Shown piece after piece: positions 1-7,999 of a DNA stretch of 64,000 nt (positions are counted from its first letter, which is position 1; each line of letters begins with the position of its first letter). Below the pieces are notes generated by a model. The model did not search any database, was not told the origin of the DNA, and worked only from the letters and a program-made list of their open reading frames with translations. The stretch lies in assembly GCA_963742955.1 (NCBI GenBank), contig CAVUOA010000008.1:1302001-1366000 (forward strand). The letters run 5' to 3'. A program made the translations under genes and the position numbers. Source of the DNA: CAVUOA01 sp963742955 (GTDB lineage Bacteria; Bacteroidota; Ignavibacteria; Tepidaquicellales; OLB5).

Positions 1-62
1 ATCCTTTATCAACACTATATTTCAACCGTTATATTAATGATATTGATGAGTCATAAAATGAA

Positions 63-84
63 GGGCAGGTTCAAAGACCTGCCT
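63..84 (-). terminator. Hairpin downstream of the ASST-like gene
   Basis: GGGCAGGT and ACCTGCCT form an 8-bp stem around a 6-base loop just past the stop of the minus-strand gene at 122. The following T-tract is weak, so it may be a simple 3' hairpin rather than a strong intrinsic terminator. Confidence 0.45.
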
Positions 85-121
85 TGAAGACACTTCCGAA
101 ATCGCAATAAGCTGAAATCTG

Positions 122-1867
122 CTATTTAATCAGAATCATTTTTCGTGTTTGGGAAAAATCACCCGCCTCAAGCCTGTAAAAATACAACCCGCTGGAATAA
201 TTCGAACCGTCGAATGCAGTTTTATAGCTGCCGGGCTGTTTATACCCGGAAACTAATTTTTTCAGCTCCCTGCCTGTTTCGTCAAATACAGATAATTCTA
301 CCTGTGAGGCTTTAGGGATATCGTAAGTTATTTCTGTCCTTGGGTTGAAAGGATTAGGAAAATTTTGGCTTAATTTATATGAAAGTGGAATGCTGCCTTG
401 CCCGTTATTGACAGATACCGGGTTGCCGCTCCAATTATATTTATACGCCCTGTAAGAATATGTGTGCGGAGGAAAAGCCATTTCAAATACAACTGTGCCG
501 TCAGATGTAATTTCTGTAACGGTCGGATTTGCTCCGCCCCATCCTATCAGGGTATTTCCGCTGCTCAGCCTTTCAACGTATCCCATAAAGCTGCTGAAAA
601 TATCAGGGTTATGTCTGTATTGCCATACCAGCGCTGCAGTTCTGTTTGTTTCGTTTAGCGAATATTCAACTATTCTTGTAAAAGGCGGGTTGTGAAAATT
701 TCCGTTATCGAATATTGTTATATTTCCGTTTGCTATTCTTCTTACTGCGTGCTGGTATGTAAACCACAATGAGTCATTTGTAATAGTAAAGTCATTTTCC
801 AGCCCTCCAAAATGCCACATTATATCGCCAGTTGTACGGTTTATTTTTATAATAGCATCCAGGTGTCTTGCTGAAATAATTAAATTATTGTCATTATCAA
901 TTTCAATTGCATTTCCGTGAACGTAATCTATATTGGCCGCAGTCAGGAGTTCATGCAGTGCGTCTGTAATAGGTATGTGGTCCCAGCTTCTCCACTGGAA
1001 AACAACGTTTTTGTTTTCATCTATTTCCTGGATTATTAATCCAATTACTTCGGCGTTGGTTTTTCCGCCGGGCACTATATGACTCATATCAACAACTTCG
1101 GGGTCATAAGCCATCAGAAGGGCATGGCCGTTGTTAAGTACTCTTAAATCATGTCCGTCGGCGCTGTAACCGTTGCCGCAGTAATATGAATTTACCAGGT
1201 TGTAATTTTGATTAATTTCGTAATGCTTCTTATCGCCTGAACTGTAATAAGTCAAATCGCCGTTAGGTTGTTTTTTAAAATCAAACGTGATAGAGCTTAT
1301 CTGTGAAGACCAATAAGGGTTCCCGTCTTTATTTGTAATAATCAGGTATGATGGAACCGTATAGCTCGAAAGAAAAATTGAACCTTCCGAAGGATTATTA
1401 TCCACCGTTACAGTAAGCCTGGGAATATCCGGCAATCCACCCTGGTTAGGGTCAAAATCTTCTTCCATGCTTTTCAGGGGGTCCCATTGTACCCGCCGGG
1501 TAATTGTGCTGAATGAATACGAGTATTCTTTCTTCAAGGGGTAAAGTGTTTTAAGCAGTTTGCCGCTTATCTTAACCGTTATTTTTTCATTTTCATTAAA
1601 AGGTATTATTGGCTTGAAGATAATTTCTTTATCATTATTGCAGTAAATTACTGTTCCCTCATGGAGACCGCTTTTGGAACCTTTAACTGTGATACAGCTT
1701 TTTATTTCTGTTTTATTAAGAATTATTTGGTTATCAAATCCTAACGTAATGCTGTTTTCTGTACTTACATAATTTGCTCCTTCAACGGGGTCCATGTAAT
1801 TTATCCTGGTGTTAGAATTTGTGAATGATGTTAAGAATAAGAAAAGAAGAGTAAGAAGGTATTTCAT
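122..1867 (-). CDS. Secreted arylsulfotransferase-like (ASST) protein with T9SS sorting domain
   Basis: A 581-residue protein with a short hydrophobic signal peptide (residues about 1-18), then an Ig-like domain of the SbsA/Big_5 type (about 20-120). The central part (about 150-480) resembles the arylsulfotransferase ASST beta-propeller: it has the HDLRVLNNGHAL, VHGNAIEID and YQHAVRRIANGN stretches that mark the His-containing blades of that family. The last 85 residues form a type A type IX sorting domain, starting at QNFPNPFNPRTEI and ending SGLYFYRLEAG...KMILIK. It is therefore expected to be exported to the cell surface by T9SS. Whether it really transfers sulfate is unknown; many proteins of this fold in this phylum have no assigned substrate. 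It stands alone, with a hairpin downstream. Confidence 0.8.
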   Translation of the reverse strand: MKYLLTLLFLFLTSFTNSNTRINYMDPVEGANYVSTENSITLGFDNQIILNKTEIKSCITVKGSKSGLHEGTVIYCNNDKEIIFKPIIPFNENEKITVKISGKLLKTLYPLKKEYSYSFSTITRRVQWDPLKSMEEDFDPNQGGLPDIPRLTVTVDNNPSEGSIFLSSYTVPSYLIITNKDGNPYWSSQISSITFDFKKQPNGDLTYYSSGDKKHYEINQNYNLVNSYYCGNGYSADGHDLRVLNNGHALLMAYDPEVVDMSHIVPGGKTNAEVIGLIIQEIDENKNVVFQWRSWDHIPITDALHELLTAANIDYVHGNAIEIDNDNNLIISARHLDAIIKINRTTGDIMWHFGGLENDFTITNDSLWFTYQHAVRRIANGNITIFDNGNFHNPPFTRIVEYSLNETNRTAALVWQYRHNPDIFSSFMGYVERLSSGNTLIGWGGANPTVTEITSDGTVVFEMAFPPHTYSYRAYKYNWSGNPVSVNNGQGSIPLSYKLSQNFPNPFNPRTEITYDIPKASQVELSVFDETGRELKKLVSGYKQPGSYKTAFDGSNYSSGLYFYRLEAGDFSQTRKMILIK

Positions 1868-2329
1868 TTCAGTATAAAGTAATGTAATTAGTATAATTTC
1901 TGCAGATTAATCATTAGAACTCAGGATAGCAAAGTGACTAATATTAATAATATTGTCAGCATATTGACGGTTGTTAAAGAAATTAAAAATCCTCCTGCGT
2001 TCACTAAAAATCCGATTTTCTTCATTAACTAATTTAATTTTAAATATTTATTTCAACAATAGTTGTTTTAGGTGATACGTTAGTTAATTGAATTAGTAAA
2101 AACAGTCAGTTCATTACCAATAATGCCCTTGACTTGTAGGATAATATCAATTTCCTTTTAAGATGTATACCTATAAAAAAAGATTAAAGTTATAAAAACC
2201 GTTAATTTGTTTGACGGAATCAATATAACAATACCAATAGTGAGCTGACTGTGTTTAATTTTCATTTTTTTGGTGTATAAAAACACATAATAAATGGTTA
2301 AATTAGGATAAATCAAACCACAAAAAGCC
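1868..2329. other. Intergenic stretch between divergent genes, nothing recognised
   Basis: 462 AT-rich bases between the ASST-like gene and osmC. It must hold both promoters, but I see no convincing promoter, RNA or operator. A 64-codon minus-strand frame here looks fortuitous. Confidence 0.4.
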
Positions 2330-2743
2330 ATGGCAACAACAATAAATTGCACCTACGAAGGCGGACTGATTTGCAAAGCTGTTCATTCACCCAGCGGAAA
2401 AACTCTTAAGACCGATGCCCCGGTCGATAACCACGGAAAAGCTTCTGAATTTTCACCAACTGACCTTGTTGCGACTGCTCTCGGTACCTGTTACCTTACG
2501 TTAATGGGAATCCAGGCTGAACAGCATGACGTTAATATGAAGGGCACCACAGCAAAAGTCGAAAAACACATGAGCGAGGATGCTCCGAGGCGAATTGCAA
2601 AGCTTGTAGTTGAAATAAATTTTTGCAAAGGTATTCCGTTAAACAGAAGGGGATTACTGGAAGCGGTTGCAATAAACTGCCCTACAGCTAAGAGCCTGCA
2701 TCCTGAAATTAATGTGGAGTATTCTTTTAATTTTCCTGATTAG
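2330..2743 (+). CDS. OsmC/Ohr family peroxiredoxin-like protein
   Basis: 137 residues, the usual OsmC length. The two family cysteines are at Cys54 (in LGTCYLTLMG) and Cys117 (in INCPTAKSLHP), and the segment SPTDLVATALGTC is the canonical OsmC helix start. In this family the cysteine pair reduces organic hydroperoxides, using lipoyl or other thiols, in the cytoplasm. The sequence is closer to the general OsmC/YhfA subgroup than to Ohr, so the true substrate is open. The gene is single and is followed at once by a clean intrinsic terminator. Confidence 0.85.
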   Translation: MATTINCTYEGGLICKAVHSPSGKTLKTDAPVDNHGKASEFSPTDLVATALGTCYLTLMGIQAEQHDVNMKGTTAKVEKHMSEDAPRRIAKLVVEINFCKGIPLNRRGLLEAVAINCPTAKSLHPEINVEYSFNFPD

Positions 2744-2746
2744 AAA

Positions 2747-2779
2747 TTAAGAGGGTTTTCAAACACCTCTTAATTTATT
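2747..2779 (+). terminator. Intrinsic terminator of the OsmC gene
   Basis: TTAAGAGG (2747-2754) pairs perfectly with CCTCTTAA (2766-2773), followed by TTTATTC. It sits 4 bases past the stop codon. Confidence 0.75.
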
Positions 2780-2862
2780 CTTTGTGCTGTTGTTACAATA
2801 ATTTACACTGATTTGGCTTGTAAACCGCTATATTTGAAAATGTAAATTAATTTTCAATTACT

Positions 2863-3327
2863 ATGAGAACACTAAAATTAATAGCAGCGGTTTCTCTCCT
2901 GTTTATGCTTCTTCCGCTTGCCTGCAAAGACGATGTTGTAACCCCGACTAAAGAATATGACCCGGGAATTCTGCGCACAGATGAACAGGGTAATATACTT
3001 GGCGGTGACAGCACAGATTGGTGCTGGAGAGGTCCATCAGGTGCGTTTGCATTTGGCCCCGCATACCCGAACCCGCTGCATTCACCCTCATTTAATATTA
3101 AGTTTACAGTGCCTATAAGAGATTTAGTTAAGATATATTTTCTTGAAACGAGCACCGATACAATCTACGTTGAAAACGATACCCTGCAGGCGGGCTATTA
3201 TACATACACAGTAAATGTATCTAACTTCTTTACTCCTGCGGCATATTGGCGGCTCTATATGCAAGGACCTTCATACAATTCTTCTGATTCATGCAAAAAT
3301 TACGGAGACCTTAAATTTGAGCCTTAG
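2863..3327 (+). CDS. Small lipoprotein made mostly of a T9SS sorting-domain-like beta sandwich
   Basis: 154 residues with a lipoprotein signal peptide ending in the lipobox LPLAC (Cys21). After a short linker the chain follows the layout of a type A T9SS C-terminal domain: FAFGPAYPNPLHSPSFNIKF matches NYPNPFNPSTKIKF, then a VKIYFLE strand, LQAGYYTYTVNVSNF (compare LNAGYHEVSFDASN) and AYWRLYM (compare VYFYRL). It lacks the final basic KMILIK-type strand and instead ends in a Cys-containing tail. It is thus probably an anchored periplasmic or surface lipoprotein that keeps the fold but is not itself a normal sorting signal. Its stop overlaps the converging PAP2 gene by 17 bases. Function unknown. 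Confidence 0.65.
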   Translation: MRTLKLIAAVSLLFMLLPLACKDDVVTPTKEYDPGILRTDEQGNILGGDSTDWCWRGPSGAFAFGPAYPNPLHSPSFNIKFTVPIRDLVKIYFLETSTDTIYVENDTLQAGYYTYTVNVSNFFTPAAYWRLYMQGPSYNSSDSCKNYGDLKFEP

Positions 3328-4216
3328 GTTGGAGGAGCTTTTTCCCCACCCACACGCTGAACCATGCCATAAATACCGAGCCGGCTAAATCAATTAAATA
3401 ATGCTGGCGGAGGTAGAGTGTTGCTATTGCAAGTCCTATACCCAGGGGCAAAGTGCAAAACCAAAAGTATTTCTTACTCCACCTGAAAGCAAAATAATTT
3501 ATCATCAGCAGTATTGTAAAATGCATGCTCGGAAAAGTATTGCGTACTTCGGATGTTTTTAGATAAGTTGTTACCGTGACAAGATAATAGTTCGTAAGAG
3601 GGGATAGTCCAACAAGATGGGTTGAATAATGCTGAGCGAATGCCAAATCGGGTCCTGCCGCAGGAAGCACAGCATAAAAAATAAATGCACCATACCAGCC
3701 GATTAGAAGTGTTAAAACAAACCCCCTTAAATTTTCATAATTGTTATCCTGCTTTAATACGAAATAAAAAACAACTGCTGAAATTGTAGGCAAAACATAA
3801 TAAGAGAAGTACGAAATTATAAGGACTTCTGTTAACGCAGGTGTATTAAATTTTTCAAGCCATTGCGTAATATCAAATCTGAATATTGCCATGTCAGCTT
3901 TTGAGAGAAGCCAGTCCCAATCAGTTGGATTCAGCTTGTGCAGGTAGCTTTCAAAATCAGTGAATATTATTCCGTAATAAGGGATTTGCAGGTAAGTTCT
4001 TAAGAACTTTGTAACTTTGTGAGAGCTTTTTCGTGTATATATTATGAACCCGAACAGAATAACAAATGCTGTTAAAAGCTGAATAAACTCAGAGTACGAA
4101 GTAATTTTGCCCTGAATGATGAGTATGATTTGAAGAAGAAGAACAACTAAAGTAAATGAAAGCGCAATTAATTCTTCCGGGCAGAAATATTTTTTTGTAT
4201 TATTTGGAGTTTGCAT
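3311..4216 (-). CDS. PAP2-superfamily membrane enzyme, inositolphosphotransferase (Aur1/Ipt1) type
   Basis: 301 residues with about seven to eight hydrophobic segments. The PAP2 catalytic motifs are visible in the C-terminal half: NTFPSMHFTILL (PSxH motif) and LYLRQHYLIDLAGS (H...D motif), the arrangement of the PAP2_3 group that includes fungal inositol phosphorylceramide synthase Aur1 and bacterial phosphatidylinositol or ceramide head-group transferases. The likely role is transfer or hydrolysis of a phosphorylated head group on a membrane lipid. A sphingolipid role fits the serine palmitoyltransferase-like gene in the same window (60.4 kb), but that link is inference. It follows the GlmU-like gene on the same strand after a 43-base gap holding a palindrome. 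Confidence 0.75.
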   Translation of the reverse strand: MQTPNNTKKYFCPEELIALSFTLVVLLLQIILIIQGKITSYSEFIQLLTAFVILFGFIIYTRKSSHKVTKFLRTYLQIPYYGIIFTDFESYLHKLNPTDWDWLLSKADMAIFRFDITQWLEKFNTPALTEVLIISYFSYYVLPTISAVVFYFVLKQDNNYENLRGFVLTLLIGWYGAFIFYAVLPAAGPDLAFAQHYSTHLVGLSPLTNYYLVTVTTYLKTSEVRNTFPSMHFTILLMINYFAFRWSKKYFWFCTLPLGIGLAIATLYLRQHYLIDLAGSVFMAWFSVWVGKKLLQPKAQI

Positions 4217-4234
4217 ACATTATGTAATTTGCGA

Positions 4235-4251
4235 GTCCCGCAATGCGGGAC
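4235..4251. repeat. GTCCCGC palindrome
   Basis: GTCCCGC-AAT-GCGGGAC, a perfect 7-bp inverted repeat between two same-strand genes. The same arms with GGGACGAA after them recur at 37159-37183 inside the broken tRNA copy, so this is a small dispersed palindrome family. Confidence 0.6.
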
Positions 4252-4259
4252 GAAGCATC

Positions 4260-5171
4260 TCAAGGTCTGCCTTTCAGTACTTTTTCCATTTCTAAAAGCT
4301 GCTCAACGGAGTTAATACCGGTTACTTCGGTTTCGTCTTCAGTTGTAACAGTACCGATTTTATCTTTCGGAATAAAATTAAAAATATCGGTTAAATAATA
4401 TTCCTTCTGGTCGTTATCGGTATTAATCAGCTTTAATGAGTCGAACAGCGCTTTACTGTTAACCACATATATTGCGGGATTCATCTCATGAATTTTTCTC
4501 TGCTCATCGGTTGCATCCCGGTGCTCAATAATTTTTTCAAACTTGCCGTTCGAATCTCTTATTATTCTGCCGTAACCTGCAGGGTCTTTAAATATTGCAG
4601 TGAGCAGTGTTGCAAAGCGGTTGTTTGAGAAATGCTCATTTATTAATCTTTCGGTTGTTTCATAGCTAAGCAAAGGCACATCACCTGAAAGAATTAAAAC
4701 TTCCCCGTCAAAATCATGCAGGTATTGCTCAGTCTGCATGACAGCGTGACCCGTACCGAGCTGCGGTTCCTGTACGGCAAAATCAAATATTGCATTAGAA
4801 ACATCCTCCGAGCCTTCGGGAAGCTCTTCGGAGCCGCCTTCGGCAGGCGAGGGAAGTTCGGGAAGAAGATTTGTAACGAACTCAATTACCTGTTCACGTC
4901 TGTGACCTACTATGGGTATTATTCTTTCGGCATTAATCCTTAAGGCAAGCTCAACAACATATTGTATTAACGGTTTTCCCGCAAGCTCAAACATAACCTT
5001 TGGCTTTTCGGGATTTTTCATGCGTTTACCCAAGCCTGCTGCTAGAATAGCTACAGCAAGTCTTTTCTTTGTTAAGCCTTCTTTTTTCTCCATACCTTTC
5101 ATAATTTCAGCAAGCTGCATGCTTTGCTTTGCCCGCATTTGCTCAATAAAGTTTGTGTCTGTAATCGGCAT
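4260..5171 (-). CDS. GlmU-like nucleotidyltransferase, uridylyltransferase domain only
   Basis: 303 residues. Residues about 38-300 form a Rossmann-like NTP transferase: AAGLGKRMKNPEKPKVMFELAG is the nucleotide-binding GxGxRM...PK motif, EPQLGTGHAVMQT binds the uracil/sugar, and ILSGDVPLL holds the metal-binding Asp. This is the N-terminal half of GlmU (UDP-GlcNAc pyrophosphorylase: GlcNAc-1-P + UTP to UDP-GlcNAc). The C-terminal left-handed beta-helix acetyltransferase of full GlmU (about 450 residues) is absent, so the acetyltransferase step must be elsewhere. About 36 residues precede the usual start, and an unusual 21-residue insert sits at 103-123. Another sugar-1-phosphate is possible as substrate. 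Confidence 0.8.
   Translation of the reverse strand: MPITDTNFIEQMRAKQSMQLAEIMKGMEKKEGLTKKRLAVAILAAGLGKRMKNPEKPKVMFELAGKPLIQYVVELALRINAERIIPIVGHRREQVIEFVTNLLPELPSPAEGGSEELPEGSEDVSNAIFDFAVQEPQLGTGHAVMQTEQYLHDFDGEVLILSGDVPLLSYETTERLINEHFSNNRFATLLTAIFKDPAGYGRIIRDSNGKFEKIIEHRDATDEQRKIHEMNPAIYVVNSKALFDSLKLINTDNDQKEYYLTDIFNFIPKDKIGTVTTEDETEVTGINSVEQLLEMEKVLKGRP
4803..4865. repeat. In-frame palindromic insert inside the GlmU-like gene
   Basis: 63 bases rich in nested short palindromes built on CTTCGG (for example GCCGCCTTCGGC). They encode residues about 103-123 (SPAEGGSEELPEGSED core), a segment with no counterpart in GlmU, where VIEFV is followed closely by the strand before LGTGHA. The length is a multiple of three, so the frame is kept. 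Confidence 0.55.
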
Positions 5172-5177
5172 TAATAA

Positions 5178-5525
5178 TCAATTCTTGAATTTTAATAAAT
5201 ATGACTTAGACGGATTTTTCCATCCCGCCTGCGATTCGTAATCGACAAAATAAATTTTCAAATCAGCCTGCGACTCGTAATCAACAAAATATAATTTGAA
5301 ATCAGCCTGCGATTCATAATCGACATTATACCATAAACCGTCTTTATCCGCCTGTGACTCATATTTTTCCATATAAACATTCAGGTCAGCCTGCGATTCA
5401 TAGCTGACAACATAAACTTTCAAATCAGCCTGTGATTCATATTTTACCCTGTACATTTTCTGCGCAAAAGAGCTTGATGAAAGCAGAAGAAAGAAAACTA
5501 AAATTGCTAATATATATTTTGCCAT
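5178..5525 (-). CDS. Secreted six-repeat YESQAD protein (DUF6150-like)
   Basis: 115 residues: a signal peptide (about 1-21, ending SSSSFAQ), then six tandem units of 13-15 residues, each built on (K/S/D)YESQAD followed by a short V/Y-rich beta strand such as LKVYVV or FKLYFVD; the last unit is YESQAG. From memory, proteins with this repeat are grouped as DUF6150 and have been predicted to form a deeply knotted (7_1, septoil) small fold; I cannot confirm that here. The mature protein would be periplasmic or extracellular and very small. It lies 6 bases upstream of the GlmU-like gene on the same strand. Function unknown. Confidence 0.75.
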   Translation of the reverse strand: MAKYILAILVFFLLLSSSSFAQKMYRVKYESQADLKVYVVSYESQADLNVYMEKYESQADKDGLWYNVDYESQADFKLYFVDYESQADLKIYFVDYESQAGWKNPSKSYLLKFKN

Positions 5526-5612
5526 TTTAATTCCTATTAAATTATTAATGTGTTTTATAAAATATTAAGTATTTATATGAATTTGAAGGGGAAAAGTATT
5601 TGAATGAAAAAA

Positions 5613-5686
5613 TTGTCACCCTGAACTTGTTTTGGGGTTTTTTATGGGCTGAAACAGAGATGCTGAACCGGGTTCGGCATGACAAA
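5613..5686. repeat. Dispersed intergenic repeat (CTGAACTTGTTT / TGCTGAACC family)
   Basis: Contains GTCACCCTGAACTTGTTT and, further on, GATGCTGAACCGGGTTCGGC. Related copies with the core CTGAACTTGTTTCAG lie at 14911-14939 and 16549-16610. The whole 5526-5776 gap holds this repeat and a second inverted repeat (GCAGCC...GCGGCT near 5731-5752) and no gene. Confidence 0.55.
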
Positions 5687-5776
5687 AAAAATTGCAGTCA
5701 CAGCCTTAAGAATGGGTATTGCATAATTTGCAGCCAAGGGGTTGCGGCTACAGGTGGAGGAAACGGGTTATAACAA

Positions 5777-5807
5777 AAAAGGTCACATATTTTAAATGTG
5801 ACCTTTT
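5777..5807 (-). terminator. Terminator of the porX-panD operon
   Basis: AAAAGGTCACAT (5777-5788) pairs with ATGTGACCTTTT (5796-5807) over 12 perfect base pairs around a 7-base loop, 20 bases past the panD stop. A- and T-runs on both sides would let it act in both directions. Confidence 0.85.
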
Positions 5808-5826
5808 AATTAAAATAGATAATACT

Positions 5827-6207
5827 TTACACTTCTACAATTTCTGTGTCTTTTCTGATATCGACAATTTTATTTTCTTTATCAAGCAGAACAACACTCG
5901 GCTTGAAGTTTTTCAGTTCCTGCTCATTATAAGTGCCGTAGGAAATAATAATAATCTCATCCCCGATTGAGCCAAGCCTTGCGGCAGCTCCGTTTAAGCA
6001 TATTATTCCGCTGCGTCTTTTACCCGGGATGATATAGGTTTCGAATCTTTCACCGTTATTAACGTTACATACCTGCACCCGCTCATAAGGAAGCATATCG
6101 GCTGCGTCAAGCAAATCGGAATCGACTGTCAGGCTGCCTTCATAATAGAGCTCCGCCTGCGTTATCCGCGCGCGGTGAATCTTGGATTTACACATTATAC
6201 GTCTCAT
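5827..6207 (-). CDS. panD: Aspartate 1-decarboxylase
   Basis: 126 residues, the normal size. PanD makes beta-alanine from aspartate for pantothenate and CoA, using a pyruvoyl group formed by self-cleavage. The cleavage site Gly24-Ser25 lies in ELYYEGSLTVD, preceded by the typical SKIHRARIT strand with its active Lys; GKRRSGIICLNGAAARLG and DEIIIISYG are also canonical. It is the last gene of a six-gene minus-strand run and follows panC by 41 bases, consistent with shared control of pantothenate synthesis. The tail of about 20 residues after the core is ordinary. A strong hairpin follows. Confidence 0.97.
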   Translation of the reverse strand: MRRIMCKSKIHRARITQAELYYEGSLTVDSDLLDAADMLPYERVQVCNVNNGERFETYIIPGKRRSGIICLNGAAARLGSIGDEIIIISYGTYNEQELKNFKPSVVLLDKENKIVDIRKDTEIVEV

Positions 6208-6248
6208 TTGAAGCTTTTTGTATCCTCCTTGTTATATTGACCTTAAAG

Positions 6249-7115
6249 TTAATATTTAATTACAATATTGTCAATTAGCCTTATTTTCCCGAATCTTACT
6301 GCAAGAGAAATCAAAATTTCGGTATTTTTTTTCAGGCTTTTTAATGTATCAATAGGTTCTAACGTCCTGTTATTGTTAAACGCAATATAATCTATTTTAG
6401 TTACAGCAGGGCGTGATTTGATTAACTTGTACATCTGGTGCGAAAGGAAGTCAATATCACGGTTATAACCTTCCTCAATTTTTCTTTTGGCATAATTTAA
6501 AGCCCGGTATAAAACCGGTGCATCACTGCGCTGTTCATTGCTAAGGTAAACATTACGCGAGCTCATAGCAAGCCCGCCGGCTTCGCGTTTTGTTTCGCCC
6601 TTGATTATCTTAAGCGGAAGGTTAAGCTCTTCGGTCATTTTCCTTATTACCGCAAGCTGCTGCGCGTCTTTCTGCCCGAATACCGCAAAGTGAGGCTGAA
6701 TAATGTTGAACAGCTTCAGGCAGACTGTAGTAACTCCTTTAAAATGTCCTGGTCTTATTTTTCCTTCAAGAATTGAAGTGATGTTTTCAACTTCCGCATA
6801 TGTAGAATAATTTTCAGGATACATATCTTTATTATCCGGATAGAAAATATAATCAACTCCGGCATCTCTGCATAATTTTTCGTCACGTTTTAAGTCACGT
6901 GGGTAGCGTGTAAAATCCTCACCCGGTCCGAATTGAAGCGGGTTAACAAAAATGCTGACAAAAACAGAATCTGCTTTTTTTCGGGCAATATTTATTAAAG
7001 TGATGTGTCCTTCATGCAGGTATCCCATGGTAGGAACGAAACCGATTACCTTGTTTTGCAGGCGGAGCTTTAATGCGAGCTTTTGCGCTGAAGCGGAGGT
7101 TTTTAATATCTTCAT
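6249..7115 (-). CDS. panC: Pantoate--beta-alanine ligase
   Basis: 288 residues. PanC joins pantoate and beta-alanine with ATP in the cytoplasm. The HxGH nucleotidyltransferase motif is His34-Glu-Gly-His37 within VPTMGYLHEGHITLI; FVNPLQFGPGEDFTRYPR, FGQKDAQQLAVIRKM and the KMSKS-like MSSRNVYLS motif follow in order. It lies 8 bases after accD and 41 before panD, so the last two steps to pantothenate are encoded side by side. Confidence 0.97.
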   Translation of the reverse strand: MKILKTSASAQKLALKLRLQNKVIGFVPTMGYLHEGHITLINIARKKADSVFVSIFVNPLQFGPGEDFTRYPRDLKRDEKLCRDAGVDYIFYPDNKDMYPENYSTYAEVENITSILEGKIRPGHFKGVTTVCLKLFNIIQPHFAVFGQKDAQQLAVIRKMTEELNLPLKIIKGETKREAGGLAMSSRNVYLSNEQRSDAPVLYRALNYAKRKIEEGYNRDIDFLSHQMYKLIKSRPAVTKIDYIAFNNNRTLEPIDTLKSLKKNTEILISLAVRFGKIRLIDNIVIKY

Positions 7116-7123
7116 AACGAAGA

Positions 7124-7969
7124 TTAATCTTTCATATACCTGATGAGGTAATAAAGCTTTTCTTTCAGGTCTTTTCTGTTAACCACAAGGTCTAAAAACC
7201 CGTGCTCAAGCACAAAATCAGAACGCTGAAATCCCGGAGGTAAATCTTTTCCGGTTGCCTGTCTTATAACACGCGGTCCGGCAAAACCAATAAGGGCATT
7301 TGGTTCTGCTATGTTTACATCACCAAGCATTGAATAACTGGCAGAGGCTCCCCCTGTGGTCGGGTCGGTAATAACCGAAATATACGGCAGCTTATGCTCT
7401 GCGAGCTTTGCAAGCCAGGCAGAGGTTTTGGCTAACTGCATTAACGATATTGCCGCTTCCATCATTCTTGCGCCGCCCGATTTGGAAATTATAATGTAAG
7501 GTGATTTTGTCTTAATAGCTTTATTAACCGCTCTTGCAATTTTTTCGCCTAATACAGAGCCCATGCTTCCCCCTATAAATGTAAAATCCATTGCGCTAAC
7601 TACTGCAGGAATTTCATTTATCTTGCCGGTCGCATTTCTTATTGCATCATTCAAACCTGTTTTTTTAATTGTTTCGTCCAGGCGGTCTTTGTATTTCTTT
7701 GAATCCACAAAGCCTAACGGGTCCAGCGAGCGGACTTTTTTATCAAACTCTTTATATTTGCCATCATCGAATATAATTTTAAAATATTCTTCGCTGCCGA
7801 TTCTGAAATGAAAATCGCATTTGGTGCACAGGTAATAATTGTTTTCCCACTGAGTTTTGTGCATTATCTCGCTGCAGTTAGGGCACTTTACCCACATGCC
7901 TTCTTCAATATCCTTTTTGTCCTGTGACCCTGTAGTAATGTTTTCCTTTGTACGTTTAAACCATACCAT
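7124..7969 (-). CDS. accD: Acetyl-CoA carboxylase carboxyltransferase subunit beta
   Basis: 281 residues. AccD, with AccA, moves the carboxyl group from biotin to acetyl-CoA to give malonyl-CoA, the first step of fatty acid synthesis. The N-terminal four-cysteine zinc ribbon is at Cys29, 32, 48 and 51; the crotonase-fold carboxyltransferase domain follows, with the oxyanion segments ISKSGGARMMEA and DPTTGGASASYSMLGD and the closing ANALIGFAGPRVI-type motif. Thirty bases separate it from tsaB upstream. accA is not in this window. Confidence 0.96.
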   Translation of the reverse strand: MVWFKRTKENITTGSQDKKDIEEGMWVKCPNCSEIMHKTQWENNYYLCTKCDFHFRIGSEEYFKIIFDDGKYKEFDKKVRSLDPLGFVDSKKYKDRLDETIKKTGLNDAIRNATGKINEIPAVVSAMDFTFIGGSMGSVLGEKIARAVNKAIKTKSPYIIISKSGGARMMEAAISLMQLAKTSAWLAKLAEHKLPYISVITDPTTGGASASYSMLGDVNIAEPNALIGFAGPRVIRQATGKDLPPGFQRSDFVLEHGFLDLVVNRKDLKEKLYYLIRYMKD

Positions 7970-7999
7970 AATTAAAAGCTCAAATATAATTTAGAAAAT

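Noticed and set aside
398..695. Plus-strand frames opposite the ASST-like gene
   Set aside because: They are shadows of the minus-strand gene with no coding pattern of their own.
2158..2352. 64-codon minus-strand frame between the ASST-like gene and osmC
   Set aside because: It is AT-biased hydrophobic sequence with no ribosome site, overlaps the osmC start and has no family-like pattern.
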